The position numbers and the translations under genes were made by a program. Of a stretch of 64,000 bases of DNA, positions 24,824-36,608 are shown piece after piece. The notes under the pieces are model-generated. The model was not told the DNA's origin and ran no database searches. It worked only from the letters and a program-made list of their open reading frames with translations. The first letter of the stretch is position 1. Each line of letters begins with the position of its first letter. Location: contig FN649727.1 in the NCBI GenBank assembly GCA_000310025.1, forward strand, positions 7,047,966 through 7,111,965, in the 5' to 3' direction. The stretch comes from Ectocarpus siliculosus (lineage: Eukaryota; Sar; Phaeophyceae; Ectocarpales; Ectocarpaceae).

Positions 24824-27243
24824 CGAGGAACGGAGGCTCGCCCGCTTGGGCGAGCCGGCCGAACTCACCAGCCGCCGACTCAGGGAGAACCCTCGCCGGA
24901 ACACGAGGTACGAGTGGGGGGGGGGGGGCGGGAGGCCGAGTACGCGTCAGCGATGAACGACCGGCGTCAATTGAAATTACGGCATCATCAAGTCACAAAA
25001 TCGAAACGTATGCACGTGTGCATCAATCCGCCAGTCAGTTTCCGAGAGGTATCTCGCTAAATTTCCATGTATACCCGCCATACCTGACGTGAGACTTGAC
25101 AAGTGAGCTTGAGCCCTACTCTAGGGGCATGGCAGCGGTAAGGAGTGCTGGGAAGACCCGGAATTGAACTTGACATTAGCCGGTGCTGCAGCACACCAGG
25201 AAGGACACCTACGGATGAATACTGCTGTATGTGGTCTTCACACGGCAGGACCCAACGGCAGTAGCAGTAGCAACACCAGTTGCATCGTTTTGAATGCTTC
25301 CAGGCGGCGTAACCGTTATGCGGTCCAAAGGCCTCCAATTGCCTTGCAGCAAAAACAGCAACAAGCACCACACAGGCCTCGCAGCGTTCGACCCAAGTAT
25401 TGATCCGTGTTGTGGTGGACAGCCAATACTTCGTCGCGCGTTGGGTACGGCACGAAAAAAAAATCTACTTCTTCATGGTCACACTACCGACGAAGAGTGT
25501 ACGGCTGAACCCTTCTTGTCGAGATAAAAAAATATGGCATCCACAACGTGCAAAAAAAATAAGGAACACATGACTGGTGCAAAGACTCTCTGACATCCGG
25601 GGGGACGCACGCACGCACACGTGTTTTTGCTGAGGACTGCACTTGATTTCACTTTTTCACAACACAACCGTACGCGCCCGGTTGGAGTTTATAGCAGTAT
25701 ATCGTTAACATAAGGATGGACATGATTCATGTGATGAACCACTACCTCAGGTCCAACCCTAACCCTATGTAGACGAACCCTCTACAATGTAAATGGTTAC
25801 GGTACGTGGGCTTACAACATAATTCCCGTGCTAATTTGTGAAGAAATTTCCTCGACGAGCTGAGCTGGCTAGCAACCGAACCAGTTTAAGTCGGCGCGAG
25901 GAATGAAAATAAAATACTCCAACCACCCCAGGTACAAAGCCCATCTGGCAAAGCCTAGGGAATAGCCTTGCCTACAATGGCTCGGCGCGGCTCGACTTGT
26001 AAAATACTGTGGTATGCGCACCCTCGGACTTCAGCTCGACAACACACACCCAGCGACCTTAGGGAGCCAGTATTGATGGCGAAGAAATTTCCTCCCCGAA
26101 CTGGTTATCTACGCATACATTACAACAACTGAATCATTTGTAGCCAGCGCGGACGAAAAAAATAATTTCCCTCCACGACTGGGTATCTACACAGACAACT
26201 GAATCATTTGCAGCCAGCGCGGACGAAAAAAAATACAAGACCAGCCCACGGGTAGAAAGTAGGAAAGCCGAGCTGCTGACACAGCCTCGGGGGGCAGCTT
26301 TGCGTAGAATGGCCGCCGGCCGCGCGTCCACTCAATGATGTGTGGTGCAAAACACTTTGTATCTATGCATATATAGACCTCAGATACACACTACCGCACC
26401 CAACGACATTACAGTAGACAGTAGCACCATAGACGCCAATTAGTCCAAGTCTTGCCAAGTCCGTTATACGCTGGCGCGAAAGACACGCCCTGCCCTACGG
26501 CGTGGGTGACAAACGTGAAAACCCCCCTATCCATGGGACAAGGTTTTGGGGTTTGGCCTCTTACGGGATGCGTCGCCGCTGTATCGTGGCTTTTCCGCCC
26601 TCTCTGTCAATCATGGACTGATTGTGAGTGTCTCGAGTGTGCGGCAAAAAAAAAAAACATCCTTATCGTTGTACTACGTGGATGTTCATGGCAAGCAGCG
26701 GATATCCTTGTTTGCAAGCATGCATACGCCGACAGGGCCCCCCTACCGCCACGTTTTCAAGTTGGCACTGCTTCGGTGTTCCCTGTGTAATGTGGTCATT
26801 TTTGTCCCAAAACTCTCGATTGTCGAACCTGCAGTTGCCAAATCGTTTTTGGCCTGTGTGCCCGTCGACAACAGGAAGAAGGAGGATCCTGGGATACATG
26901 GAATACGTATGCTAAAAACGCGCGCATAGTATTCGTGATGAACACCAAGAGTAGGTAGCAAATGTATGCAAGCATTCGCCGGTGTCTGTCCCTAGGACAA
27001 ACATCGACCGAAGCACCGCATAAGGACGGCTAGATGCACACCTAAAGCCAGAGTCGTGGAACAACCCCACCAAACGGACGGCAGGCACTGATTTGCTGTT
27101 GCTGATAATAAACCGAACAGTTGGCCATGTAGAAATTCCAAAGAGGCCAGAGGGAAACGAGTGGATCACCAGTCGCGAAAGTACGCAAGTCTTCTTCGCA
27201 AGCCTTCGGTCATGGACGCCTTGCTTGCTTGGGGTCAACAAAT
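24824..27243. other. No supported gene; contains a tandem duplication
   Basis: No exon with family resemblance was found on either strand. A roughly 75-bp imperfect tandem duplication lies at 26082-26232. Open frames at 26452-26929 (plus) lack motifs. Confidence 0.5.
26082..26232 (+). repeat. Imperfect direct tandem duplication, about 70-78 bp unit
   Basis: Copy 1 (about 26082-26160) and copy 2 (about 26161-26232) share AATTTCC...CTGG.TATCTAC, then GAATCATTTG.AGCCAGCGCGGACG, followed by an A run. Copy 2 carries an 8-bp deletion relative to copy 1. Confidence 0.85.
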
Positions 27244-28009
27244 CTACGTAGGAACAAAATACCCCTGCGAGGAAGAAGCGGTTTGTTCACCCCGCCCCCC
27301 CCCCCCCGCACCCTGGCCGCACGACAAAAAAGAGAGGCAGTATCGAATTCGTACCACGAAAAGAATGGTCGGCAGCCAAGTACGAAGTACTCTTGGTTTG
27401 TAGCAAGACCCCACGCGTCTCTTTTGGCAGCAGATTTGATCGCACACACATGTGATGGGGCTGACCTGTAACGTTTCGATGAGGAGCTCCTTGCTTAACG
27501 CGCTCACCACGCGGTTCTCCACCACCTTGAGCACCCGGTTATCTAGTCGGATCTATGTAGGCGTGATCGGGAACCGGCGGGAACGGCGCGCGGGTTGTTG
27601 GAGGGAAAGAGAGCAAAAAAGAAAGTCCTCCAGACCAAAAAAAACGGAACGACGGTCGTGTGAGAGTGAGAGACAGAGAGGATTCAGCAAGCAGACGGGA
27701 GAAAAAAATCATGGCGGTTCTAGCGCCTTCCGCCCGTGAAGATATACCGACTGCAAGGAATATCTGTGGGATGGGCGCCCGTATGAAAAGGGTACGTGCC
27801 GCATTCATCCAAGAAGGAGACCTTACGTGCCTCACGAAACAGGCGGCAGGCCGTCATGTACAAAACTCTGCTATGGTGCGGCCGAGAGCTCCGAGAGAGA
27901 GAGAGGAGGTAGAGGTTTTTGTTTGATTTCACACACAAGGTGCTGCTCGCTGGCTGCTTGCTTGCGTGTTTTTCGTTTGTGCATCACAAATCGTATATGA
28001 CAGCCTCGG

Positions 28010-28049
<40 letters not shown>

Positions 28050-28383
28050 CTACCTGAACATCATGCCAGCAGCCAGAGTTTAGATAACACAAACACGTCA
28101 GTAGCAGCGGGGGGTGGCGGGGGCACCACCACCGACAACACTTCTTCTCGCTCACCTCGTCTGCCTTTTGCATCGGAACGCGGTCTACTGCGAACCCTGT
28201 GAAGATAGAGCTGTAGGTAAACGTGGGCTTGTAGCCCTTGAGTACAGACGAGAGCATCTCGTAAGGTGTCACCGTCGGTTGTAGAATCACGATGTACGAC
28301 TCCGGGATTCGAATCTCGCGCACGGCGGTCGGCGGTGGCCGATGCGGCCGACTTGATCGAGCTGTTCTCGTCCCATTCGGCAT
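27244..28383 (-). CDS. Small stand-alone inhibitor I9 (subtilisin propeptide-like) protein
   Basis: Three phase-0 exons: 28383-28156 (76 codons from ATG), 27552-27466 (29 codons) and a short terminal exon 27264-27244 (six codons plus stop), giving about 111 residues. Residues 28-76 contain ESYIVILQPTVTPYEMLSS and FTYSSIFTGFAV, and exon 2 supplies LDNRVLKVVENRVV. This is the order of the inhibitor I9 fold: a first strand YIVxL, a YxxxFxGFA core and a late V..VE...V strand. In subtilases this domain is a chaperone and inhibitor of its own protease; yeast proteinase B inhibitor is a free version. No subtilase catalytic domain follows, so a free inhibitor or chaperone is likely (inference). No signal peptide is obvious. 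The short last exon is the weakest part. It is transcribed divergently from the SARAF gene. Confidence 0.7.
28009..28050 (+). repeat. CAA microsatellite
   Basis: About 14 uninterrupted CAA units, inside the first intron of the I9 protein gene. Confidence 0.9.
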
Positions 28384-28868
28384 GGTCGCTGGGGCCCTGC
28401 CCTGCCCTCCGCCAGTACCCCTTGACTTTCCCGACACACTCCTCCTGTAAATCCGCTCTCTTTCTCTCTCTCCTCCTTTTCCTCTCTCTCTCTGTTGTCG
28501 GGCGATTGATTGTGATGTGCTTTCTCCACGGTAGGGAGGAGCGCGCGCGTTCACCCCTGCCGTCGCCGAGCGATGTGCGTCGTGCACGTGCCTCCTGGCA
28601 GGTCCGTGGGTCGCGATTGCTCGAGTTCGTGAGACCAAACACAGCAGCGGTAGTCTATCTTCACAAAACGTGTGTTCCCGGTTTGACGCTCCTCTTTTTG
28701 CTTTTTGCGAAACAAAATGGCGAGACCCCCTCTGTCGCTGCGTGTGTCTTCGTGGTATACGATGTAGCCAATCTGTGTGCCCCCCTCCCTAGTTGCCGCT
28801 GTTTAGTTGCCCCGCCTGCTTCCAACTCCGGTCTCTGGTGCACTCTGCGCGGGCTGCACACGCGCAAG
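28384..28868. promoter_or_regulatory. Divergent (bidirectional) promoter region
   Basis: This 485-bp stretch separates the start codons of two head-to-head genes, the I9 protein (minus) and SARAF (plus). It contains a 40-bp pyrimidine-rich CT tract at about 28456-28495. No TATA box is obvious. Confidence 0.5.
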
Positions 28869-31800
28869 ATGAAGATGCCGAGAAGGTCGCTGGCCAGCCT
28901 CGTGCTGGGAGCCGGATCTCTCGTAAACGCAGCTACAACGCGAAGCCAAGCGCGAAACGATGGCCGCATCCTCTTGGATGCCGTCAAGGTAAGACCTACA
29001 ATTACCTGACACGAAAAGTTGTCCAATTTTTATGTACTCCGGTTTACTCCGACACGCTACAATACGGAGCGGTTACGCTGTGTCCTTTGGTTTATTTGCC
29101 TCAGCTACACACGCGACGTAGCGGGAACGCTTTGGTTGAGCGAGCGTGCGTGTTACTGGAGCCAATCGGCTGTCCATCAGTGCATTCGGCTTGGCGAGAG
29201 CTGCGGTTGCGCTAGCAGTGCATTTTGTCGTGATTGAAGTTCCCCATCGCTAAATAGGTGTCGCTGACAAACACGAAAGGGAGGCACACCTATGTGGGCG
29301 TGCAGGATTGTGTAAATGCGGTGCAGATAAGTGTGTGTGTGTATAGAAACACCAGCACACAGCAGGGAGGGAGGGGGAATATGCTGAAGTCTGCTTCATC
29401 TGTTGGCCAATCAGAACTGGACTTTCGATTAGTCTACAAATATACTGAACTACCCGAAGTCGAATACATACAGCAGTCGTCGACCTTCCATCTGTTTCCT
29501 GGCTTGGTTTCCCTCTCTCGTTCTTTGTTTCCATGCACGCAGGTTATAACGCTCCACGACTCGAAGGACACCGCCGGGAGACGTTCTGCTCCTGTGCCAC
29601 AGCTGGTCTGTCGAGGTGCGTTTGTTTCATCGGTGCTTGCGATCGTACGAAGGGATGGCTGCCCACAAAATAGTTCCCGCCACACAGAGAAAGTTCCCGG
29701 CATCCAACACAGCTGTGACGGCGTACACGTGTCCAGCCGGCGGCACACCACCACAGACACGGCAAGAACACTTGCAAGCACCATAGGTTTGGTTGTGGTT
29801 GTTGCGTTTGTTCTATACGCGGACCACTCTGGAATGAATTCCTCCTCCAATACGCCAGCCTTTGGGTCACTTCGCGCCCGAGTAGTTCTCCACACGCTTT
29901 TTTTTTGGGCGCTCATCACACTCCCCGCGCGAGGCGTGTGCGTAGATAGCCACCCCGGAAAGTTTCCTGGCAACAACCAGAGCGTGTAGCTCTGTCCTCT
30001 TTTGGACGTCGTAGCGCTCCATTAAAATTTATTCTCAAATGGAACGGCGGCGGTTGCTACGCATCATTATCGACCCGGTGCAGTGGGTACAACTTGAGCG
30101 TCTCTTTTGATATGGGCGTCATCGATTAGTAGTGCCGCCCAGCGAACGCGTGTTTTTATCCTCGGTTGCGCTATAACCACCAGGGCAGTAGACAGCCTTC
30201 ACCCTATTCTTCAGCAATCTATGCAACCCCACCCCCCCACCCCTTGATCTCTCCTGCATAGAAATGGCAACGCTCAGGGAGACAACGTAGTATTCATGCC
30301 CTCTTGTTGCACGTGACGAAAGACCATCTTACGTAAGCTCGTGCCTTTTGTTTTCGCTCTCCTGGGACAGGCGCAACACAACCCCCAACCGAGCCGCGCA
30401 AACAATCGATCAACGCCCCTTAGAAATACCCCAACCAGAGCGGCACCCTTCTCCGAATCCATCCATCTCACATTGTCTCTTCTAGTTTTTGACAGGGGAC
30501 GACACTGTCTCTACCCCCCCCCCCCCCTTATGTTGTGTCATCACCTTCCCCACTCTGTTCTTTCGTGTCTCTCGGCTCTACGGACCTACGACCTACACCA
30601 GGAGGATGCCAAGAGTGGGCTCCGGAAGTCGTCCAGTGCTACAACATGGGGAGCGACGGCACGGACGCGGCGTGGAAGTGCGAGGCCAACATGCCAGACG
30701 GTTACAGCTTCTCCTCGGTCGAGGTATGACATATACACATGGACGAGTTAATTAATGAATCCGTTTGGGTTTTTCGTCTTGTTGTACTCAGATTCTGAGG
30801 CCAAGTTTCTCCCTCCAAGCAACAGTTGTTCTGTCGGCGTTGAGTGATACGCCTAGAGGCAGAATGCTACGCGGCCTTTGGTACAAGCTGCATGGTAGGT
30901 CCTGTCAGGCCGTACGTCGCGATGCGCTTCATAGCGGCCAGCCCTGTGTCGTTCGTTAGAATCGCCGTTCTCCTTGATCCTCTCGGTCTGTGGGCGTCAC
31001 TGCTGCGAAACGGCTACTTATTTGCCATTGACTGTTCAAGTAACTGCACCGAAAACAACAACGATATGTTGGTCGACTGTGATAGGCGACACATCGACTC
31101 TTGTCTGTGCTGAAACCCTTAGCCATGGCTACGGAGATGGATTGGGCACTGGTTGCTGTGCGGCGAGAAAGGGCGTTTTGCTGCTCCCCCTCTCCCAATA
31201 CTCGTGAAGCGTTCAATACATGCACACATGGGCCCTAAGCTCTGTCAATTAGAACGTTTTTTGTTTCTCCAGATTCAGGTCCGAACCCTATCACCGTATC
31301 AAGACCCCCGCTCGATCGCCAACAAAGACAGCCATGGCACTACTTTGCTTCTTGCGAAAGCTTACTGGTATTATCGATCCCCTTCATGGATCAGCTTTGT
31401 CCGCATACTCTCATTTTTACGTATCGCCTTCTCCCCCGATTGTCCGCCCTTTTCGTCGTGCTCCTTGCATGTGCACTAAGGTGGGCTGTGAGGGCTATGA
31501 TCACCCAAACGACCCCTACATCCTCAAGGACTCGTGCCAGCTCATCTACTCCCTCAGAGCTCCCCGCGGGAACGGCGGCGGCCGCGGCGGAGTAGGCGAC
31601 GACGGATGGGGGAGCTCCGCGCGCTCGTGGGAAGACGGCAACAATCCCACCTGGGACGGGCGGCCGGCCGGGAGAAAGCGCGGGCGTGGGGAGGTGGGGA
31701 CGGGGAGGGGCTTCGGAAGCCGTCTCATGACGTGGGCCGTGCTAGGCGTGGTAGGCTACGTTTTGTACAACACGTTCCTGCGGGCCGCGGAGACCCCCTT

Positions 31801-32744
31801 TGGCAGTGGTGAGTGGGACGACACATGAAATTGGAAGAACGCTTGTGCCGTGGGGAGGGGAGAGAGGGGAAGGGATGCGAGAAAGCCGCGTGTTGTTATC
31901 GACCTATATATAGCACCAGTAGTGGCAGGGGCGAGCTGGCGCACGGTATCGGGTTGCTGGCTGTGTGCGAATGGAGATCCCGCACCTTGAATGGCTGCAG
32001 CGGTGTGTTTGGTTTCCAGAGTGTCGCGGCGCAACGATGTTTTTTCTGTAGCACCCTGCTTGCAAGTGTAGTCCGTCATTTTTGTGTTCCATCCTGATTT
32101 TCCGCAAGGCAGAAAGGAAGTAGCTTGTTTTCTTGTTTTGGAATCCACACCTCTCTCACGGATGTGTATTTTCGCTTGTGTTTAGAAGCGGTCGCTGTCT
32201 TCTTTGCTCAACCTCTCCGGTCCTGGGGTACTGTTACATTGATGGCTCATTTACTGTGTGCGGCGCCCTTACCTCTCGTCGTGCTTTTGCCACCGAAGCA
32301 AGAGCGGTTGATTACTGCGGGCTCGTGTCGCGCGTTCGAGAGGCTCATGGCTATTATAGTGTTCATGCGCGACATCAAGATGCTGTTTGTCTTGTTTTGT
32401 TTTTCACACCGACTGGGACTCGATCGAATCAAATTCAAGTCTCGAGTCTCGCGTCTCGCGTCTACATGCACACCAACTCCCAGACCCCCACCCTCACCCC
32501 AAGTTGTGTCTTGTACTCTTCGGCAAGCTTGTGGGCACTTCTCTGCACAGTGTATCGCCTCCTTACCCCCCAAGCAAACAACGTTTGCTGGTACCCTCCC
32601 CACATGTTTGCCATCACTGCCTGCTTCTCTTGTCTCCCGGTTGATCGGCGTCCATACTTGTTGCTTCTCCCTCCTGTGTAGGCCCATCGCCGCCGCCACC
32701 AACGTCGGGTGGAGGCGGCGGATGGGGCGGCGGCGGCGGCGGCG

Positions 32745-32777
<33 letters not shown>

Positions 32778-33145
32778 GTGACAACTGGAGAGGGGGCGGT
32801 ACGGACAGCAGCGCGGGCGGCCCCCCTTCAAAGGGGGCCGCTGCTGCCGGAACCGCGCCTGCCGCCTCTGCTCCCGCTCAAGGAGGGGGCGTGTTTCCAT
32901 GGCTGGCCGGTGGCGGAATAGGAGCCGCTCTCGGATACATGCTCCGGCCCCGTCATCGGAGGCATGCTCCCGCAAGGGGTGGCATGGCTTGGAATCAAGG
33001 CTACGGGACCGGTACCTTTGGTGGAGGGGGGGGCGGCGGCGGCCGGGCGTACCGGAGGAGGGGGTCGGGCGGCGGTGGGGGCGGGGGCGGGGGCGGGGGC
33101 GGAGGAGGAATGCAGGCCGGATACGGAGGCACGTCACGCCGATGA
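28869..33145 (+). CDS. SARAF: SARAF/TMEM66 homologue (store-operated calcium entry regulator)
   Basis: Five exons with fully agreeing phases: 28869-28988, 29543-29615, 30602-30723, 31481-31808 and 32682-33145; 368 residues (human SARAF has 339). Exon 1 starts with a signal peptide (basic MKMPRR then a hydrophobic LASLVLGAGSLVNA) and ends GRILLDAVK. The luminal Cys-rich domain follows: VITLHDSKD, then PQLVC, GGCQEWAPEVVQCYNMGSDG, WKCEANMPDGYSF, then CEGYDHPNDPYILKDSC, matching the spacing of cysteines and the W/YD pattern of animal SARAF. One membrane segment (LMTWAVLGVVGYVLYNTFL) is encoded in exon 4. The cytosolic part is very Gly-rich and ends GYGGTSRR, close to the conserved SARAF terminus. 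In animals SARAF sits in the ER membrane and promotes slow inactivation of STIM-Orai calcium entry; the same role here is inferred. The exon 5 Gly tracts are encoded by long GGC repeats. Confidence 0.92.
32728..32779 (+). repeat. GGC repeat encoding poly-Gly in SARAF
   Basis: Near-perfect GGC triplets interrupted by GGA. They are in frame with the SARAF last exon. A second G-rich run at 33070-33110 encodes another Gly tract. Confidence 0.9.
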
Positions 33146-34255
33146 AAGGGGGGATGAATACCGCCTCTTCGAGCAAGCGCAACTCCGGTTCCACAACCCC
33201 CCTTTGTTTTGGACTGAGGCTTTGCTTCACTAGTTTGTTCTCCTGCGCTGCGGTCGCACAAGTAGGAGGTGCGAGTCCCAAACGCCTGCCCTGTATTGAC
33301 GATCAGGTCTAGGTTACGTCTCCACCGTCCTTCCCGGTCTCGATTGTTGTGAGTGTGTAACGTGGGGCAGGAAAAGTTGTAGAAATAGTTGTTTTTGTGG
33401 ATAATTGCGGGTGTATCATATGCCAGCTGGTAGAGGAGACCGCGTTGTTGTGTTTTTTGTTGCGTGTGTTTCAGCCGTTGGTCCGAAATCGACAACAAGA
33501 AAAAAGCTTACGCGAAGACCGATCAGCCTTAAGCTCGTGGGCGCGTGTCGTTTCGTGAACGTGCGAATGTGAACAGATTCGCTTTTCCATGCGCTCGGTC
33601 GGTGACAGCAGTAATTGGTAACCTTGTGACAAGCTTCTGGCTGTTGAGCTGTGGGTTTCAATATCTCCGGAGTAAAAACAATCGCAAGTTGCAAGTCGGA
33701 CGTGAGCAGCGCGCAGCAGCAGTGTCGTGAGTGCACGCAAACACGAAAGAGAGACTGGATGGTTTTCATGTCAATAATTGAAGACAACACGAAAACCTCC
33801 TGTGTTTCCATCCCCTCCTGCGCGACCCCGGCCGGTGCATCAAACGTGTACACACCCCATGGTGCAGACTGGTGTGGGCTGGAGGTGCCCAGAACAATTG
33901 GGACGAGGACACACACACACGTACACACCATCGGTTGAGAAGACGCCTTATTTTGAAACTCCGCAGGTCATTTCAAGCTCGCTCCCCTTGCGTGAGCGCC
34001 GTGTGCGGCTCAGGAGGAATAAAAGCCACAGGATGGCCCTGCTGTGCTGGCCGGCGTGCGTCATTTGGCGCAGATACAGCAAGCATGCAGCAGTGTTCGG
34101 AGTTTGACGAAATTTCATGTTAGGTGTTGAAAGACGCTGTGGCCCTGTCGACCGTCCAATCCGGATTGGATGGTCTTTCGTATGCGGCTGTTTTCAAAGG
34201 AAAATATGACCTCGAAATAATTGGGAAAAAGCTTGGAGCGCGCCGACGCAACAAT

Positions 34256-34500
34256 GTCGAAGCCATGTTTGCTGTGATTGGTCGAAACGATCCGATCCGC
34301 CGCAATCGTTCTTCTTCGTGGCCCTTGAAATAATTCTTGCATGCGGGTCCCCTGCAAGGATAGCAGCGCGCGACGAAGAGAGTGAGAGCGATGCTTGCTG
34401 TGATCGGGCAAAACGATCCGATCTCCATTCTTTCTTCGTGGCCCTCTGAATATTTCTTGCACGCGCGGGTTTTCGGCAAGCACAGCAGCGCGCGCGGGAA
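34256..34500 (+). repeat. Imperfect direct repeat, about 126-bp period, two copies
   Basis: Both copies contain TGCTGTGAT.GG.C.AAACGATCCGATC, TTCTTCGTGGCCCT, then ATTTCTTGCA-like and AGCAGCGCGCG segments. Copy 1 is about 34256-34372 and copy 2 about 34382-34500. Divergence is roughly one base in seven, with small indels. Confidence 0.85.
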
Positions 34501-34800
34501 AGAAACTGGTCGTGTCTGGTGTATTCAACCAAGACCAGATAATAAATGTACAACGTCTAGTCTATCCGTGCCCTGCGGCGACGAAACGCGCCACCAGCCC
34601 TCGTCCTCTACTGGTGGTCAGTTACTCTGCTCGGTGAGAGAAGGACAGCACATCGGCGGGAAGTGCTCCACGAGATGGTGTCCAGCCTGGACGAAGAGAG
34701 CAACTCTCTTGTCTTAACACTCTTCTTGGCTATAAGAAGAAGAGAGCGAATGCCCCTTGTCGCGAGGCAACAAAATCAAGCGCGAGCGTCAGCAACGCGG

Positions 34801-34846
<46 letters not shown>
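34801..34846 (+). repeat. CTG/GCT triplet run
   Basis: About 15 GCT/CTG units without interruption. No supported coding frame includes it. Confidence 0.9.
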
Positions 34847-34847
<1 letters not shown>

Positions 34848-35296
34848 AATCGGCTGCAACCGAGCGTGTGGACGCTGCCTTGCGCGAGAGACCTCGGCGG
34901 CGCGGCCGGCGGCAGAAGACGACGTTGCGCGCAGGAAATCGCCGCTTGCGAGAAAAAAGCATGATGAGAGAACAATCTGCGCAACTCCTGTCATTTTCCC
35001 CGGTTCATTTCGGGGCCTACTCGTAGTAAAAGAAGTGTAAATGTTTACAGACATGTACCTAACTTTTCTACTTACCGACTATCTCCTCGCCAAATCCCAC
35101 CCTACTAAAGGACCTCCCTCCCTGCCTGTTGTTACACCACAGTCGCTGTTGCCCGCTCGTCTCAATTCTCTCGTGGGCCGAAAACCGTGCCCTCTATGCA
35201 TGATACAACGGCAGAGACAGCAAGCAGTATAGACGGACCAATTGCGCCCCCCCCCCCCCCCCCGAGGAGAAGCCCACCCAACCCCCCTCCACCCCC

Positions 35297-35396
35297 NNNN
35301 NNNNNNNNNNNNNNNNNNNNNNNNNNNNNNNNNNNNNNNNNNNNNNNNNNNNNNNNNNNNNNNNNNNNNNNNNNNNNNNNNNNNNNNNNNNNNNNN
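35297..35396. other. Assembly gap (100 N)
   Basis: A placeholder of exactly 100 N between a C17-type run on the left and a C13-type run on the right, so the break probably reflects sequencing failure across poly-C. Confidence 0.95.
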
Positions 35397-36608
35397 ACAG
35401 AAAAAGTTTTTGAACGGAATACTCAAACCACGGGCCCCCCTTCCCCCCCCCCCCCGCGCGCGCCGCCGCCGCGCGCACAGTCCTTACATACCCCGACCGA
35501 CGGGTGCCCACATGACTGAATCTCTGCCGCAGGGGGCGTTGTGGATTGGTGCCATCGCTGCCTCGCCGGCCGCTCGAAGCACAACCTCTACTTTACACCT
35601 CTCACAAATCATCGAAGCTCCCTATCCCATCAAACAGGAACGTCATGAATACGCCATAGCCTCCCCCAACCAACAAGTGCAGAAGAAGTTAATCATGCCA
35701 CTGGGCCCCTCTAAAATTGTGGTAGCCATTCCTTCAGCAAAAAAATGTCTAGAAATGCAACCAATTGTCTGTCGCTCAGGGCCACCATCATAAAGTGGCC
35801 GACGGCCTCCCCACGGAGATCTGCTGCGGTGCATCCAACCTCGTTCGCGTAAAGTAAAACAAGCATCAGTTGTTTTGTTCTTGACATTCGTTCCACATGC
35901 TCCGTACTCTGCCCCGCACCGAAAAACCTCGTAAAGAAAGCACAACAGTCCCCACCAATATAAAAAATAAAGATATCAAATCCTGGAGCGATAACACACC
36001 ACTACAGCATGCGCGTGTCGCGCATGCTCACGAATACTCGTCGCGGACGCTCACGGAACATCTGTCGCAGGAGGCGGAGAGGGTACACTATTTATTCCCT
36101 GAAGAACACTCTTCTTTCTCCCCTCCGCACTCTCGGCCAACAACAAACAAAAACATCTCGGGCGGAAACGTGGAAACATGCACAGCAGGCAGGCAGGCGG
36201 ACCGCCGGCACAGCGGTGCACACAGCTCGCACACAAGGCGCGCACGCGCATACAAGGATGAGCGAGGAGGAGAGCGAAACGCATCGAAAGGAGTTCTATT
36301 AAATTGTAGCTCCCTTCTCGCCGGCGCCGCCCGCCCGGGTCAACAAAACAATATCACATCGACTAGGAAGCAAGCGCACTACTAGCGACTCGTACCCCCC
36401 ACCAGTCACCCACACCAGTCAGTCAGTCCCAAGGGCTCGAGGACGGGGTTTAGACAAGATCAGAACAGAGACATCCAAGGGCTTGGAATGGAAGTCTTGG
36501 CGGGCTTATGTTTTAGACATAGTCAGAACCAAGACACCCAAGGGCCCGGGAATGGACATCACTTCGAGGCCAAGGCCCCAAGGCCCCACCCTCTTCCTGG
36601 AGATTTAT

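Larger units (their letters stand above)
33146..36608. other. No supported gene; repeats and a gap
   Basis: Contains a 126-bp-period direct repeat (34256-34500), a CTG run (34801-34846), a C-rich stretch and a 100-N gap (35297-35396). I found no exon with motif or matching splice phases; open frames across the triplet run owe their length to composition. Confidence 0.5.

Noticed and set aside
25753-25768. CCCTAACCCTA, telomere-like
   Set aside because: Only about two units in the middle of the contig; no array.
28305-28325. B-box-like sequence GATTCGAATCCC on the minus strand
   Set aside because: It lies inside the coding exon of the I9 protein, has one mismatch to the consensus and no A box at the right distance.
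32247-33281. 344-codon minus-strand frame opposite the SARAF last exon
   Set aside because: A shadow of the GGC-repeat coding exon on the other strand; Arg/Pro-rich translation is a by-product.
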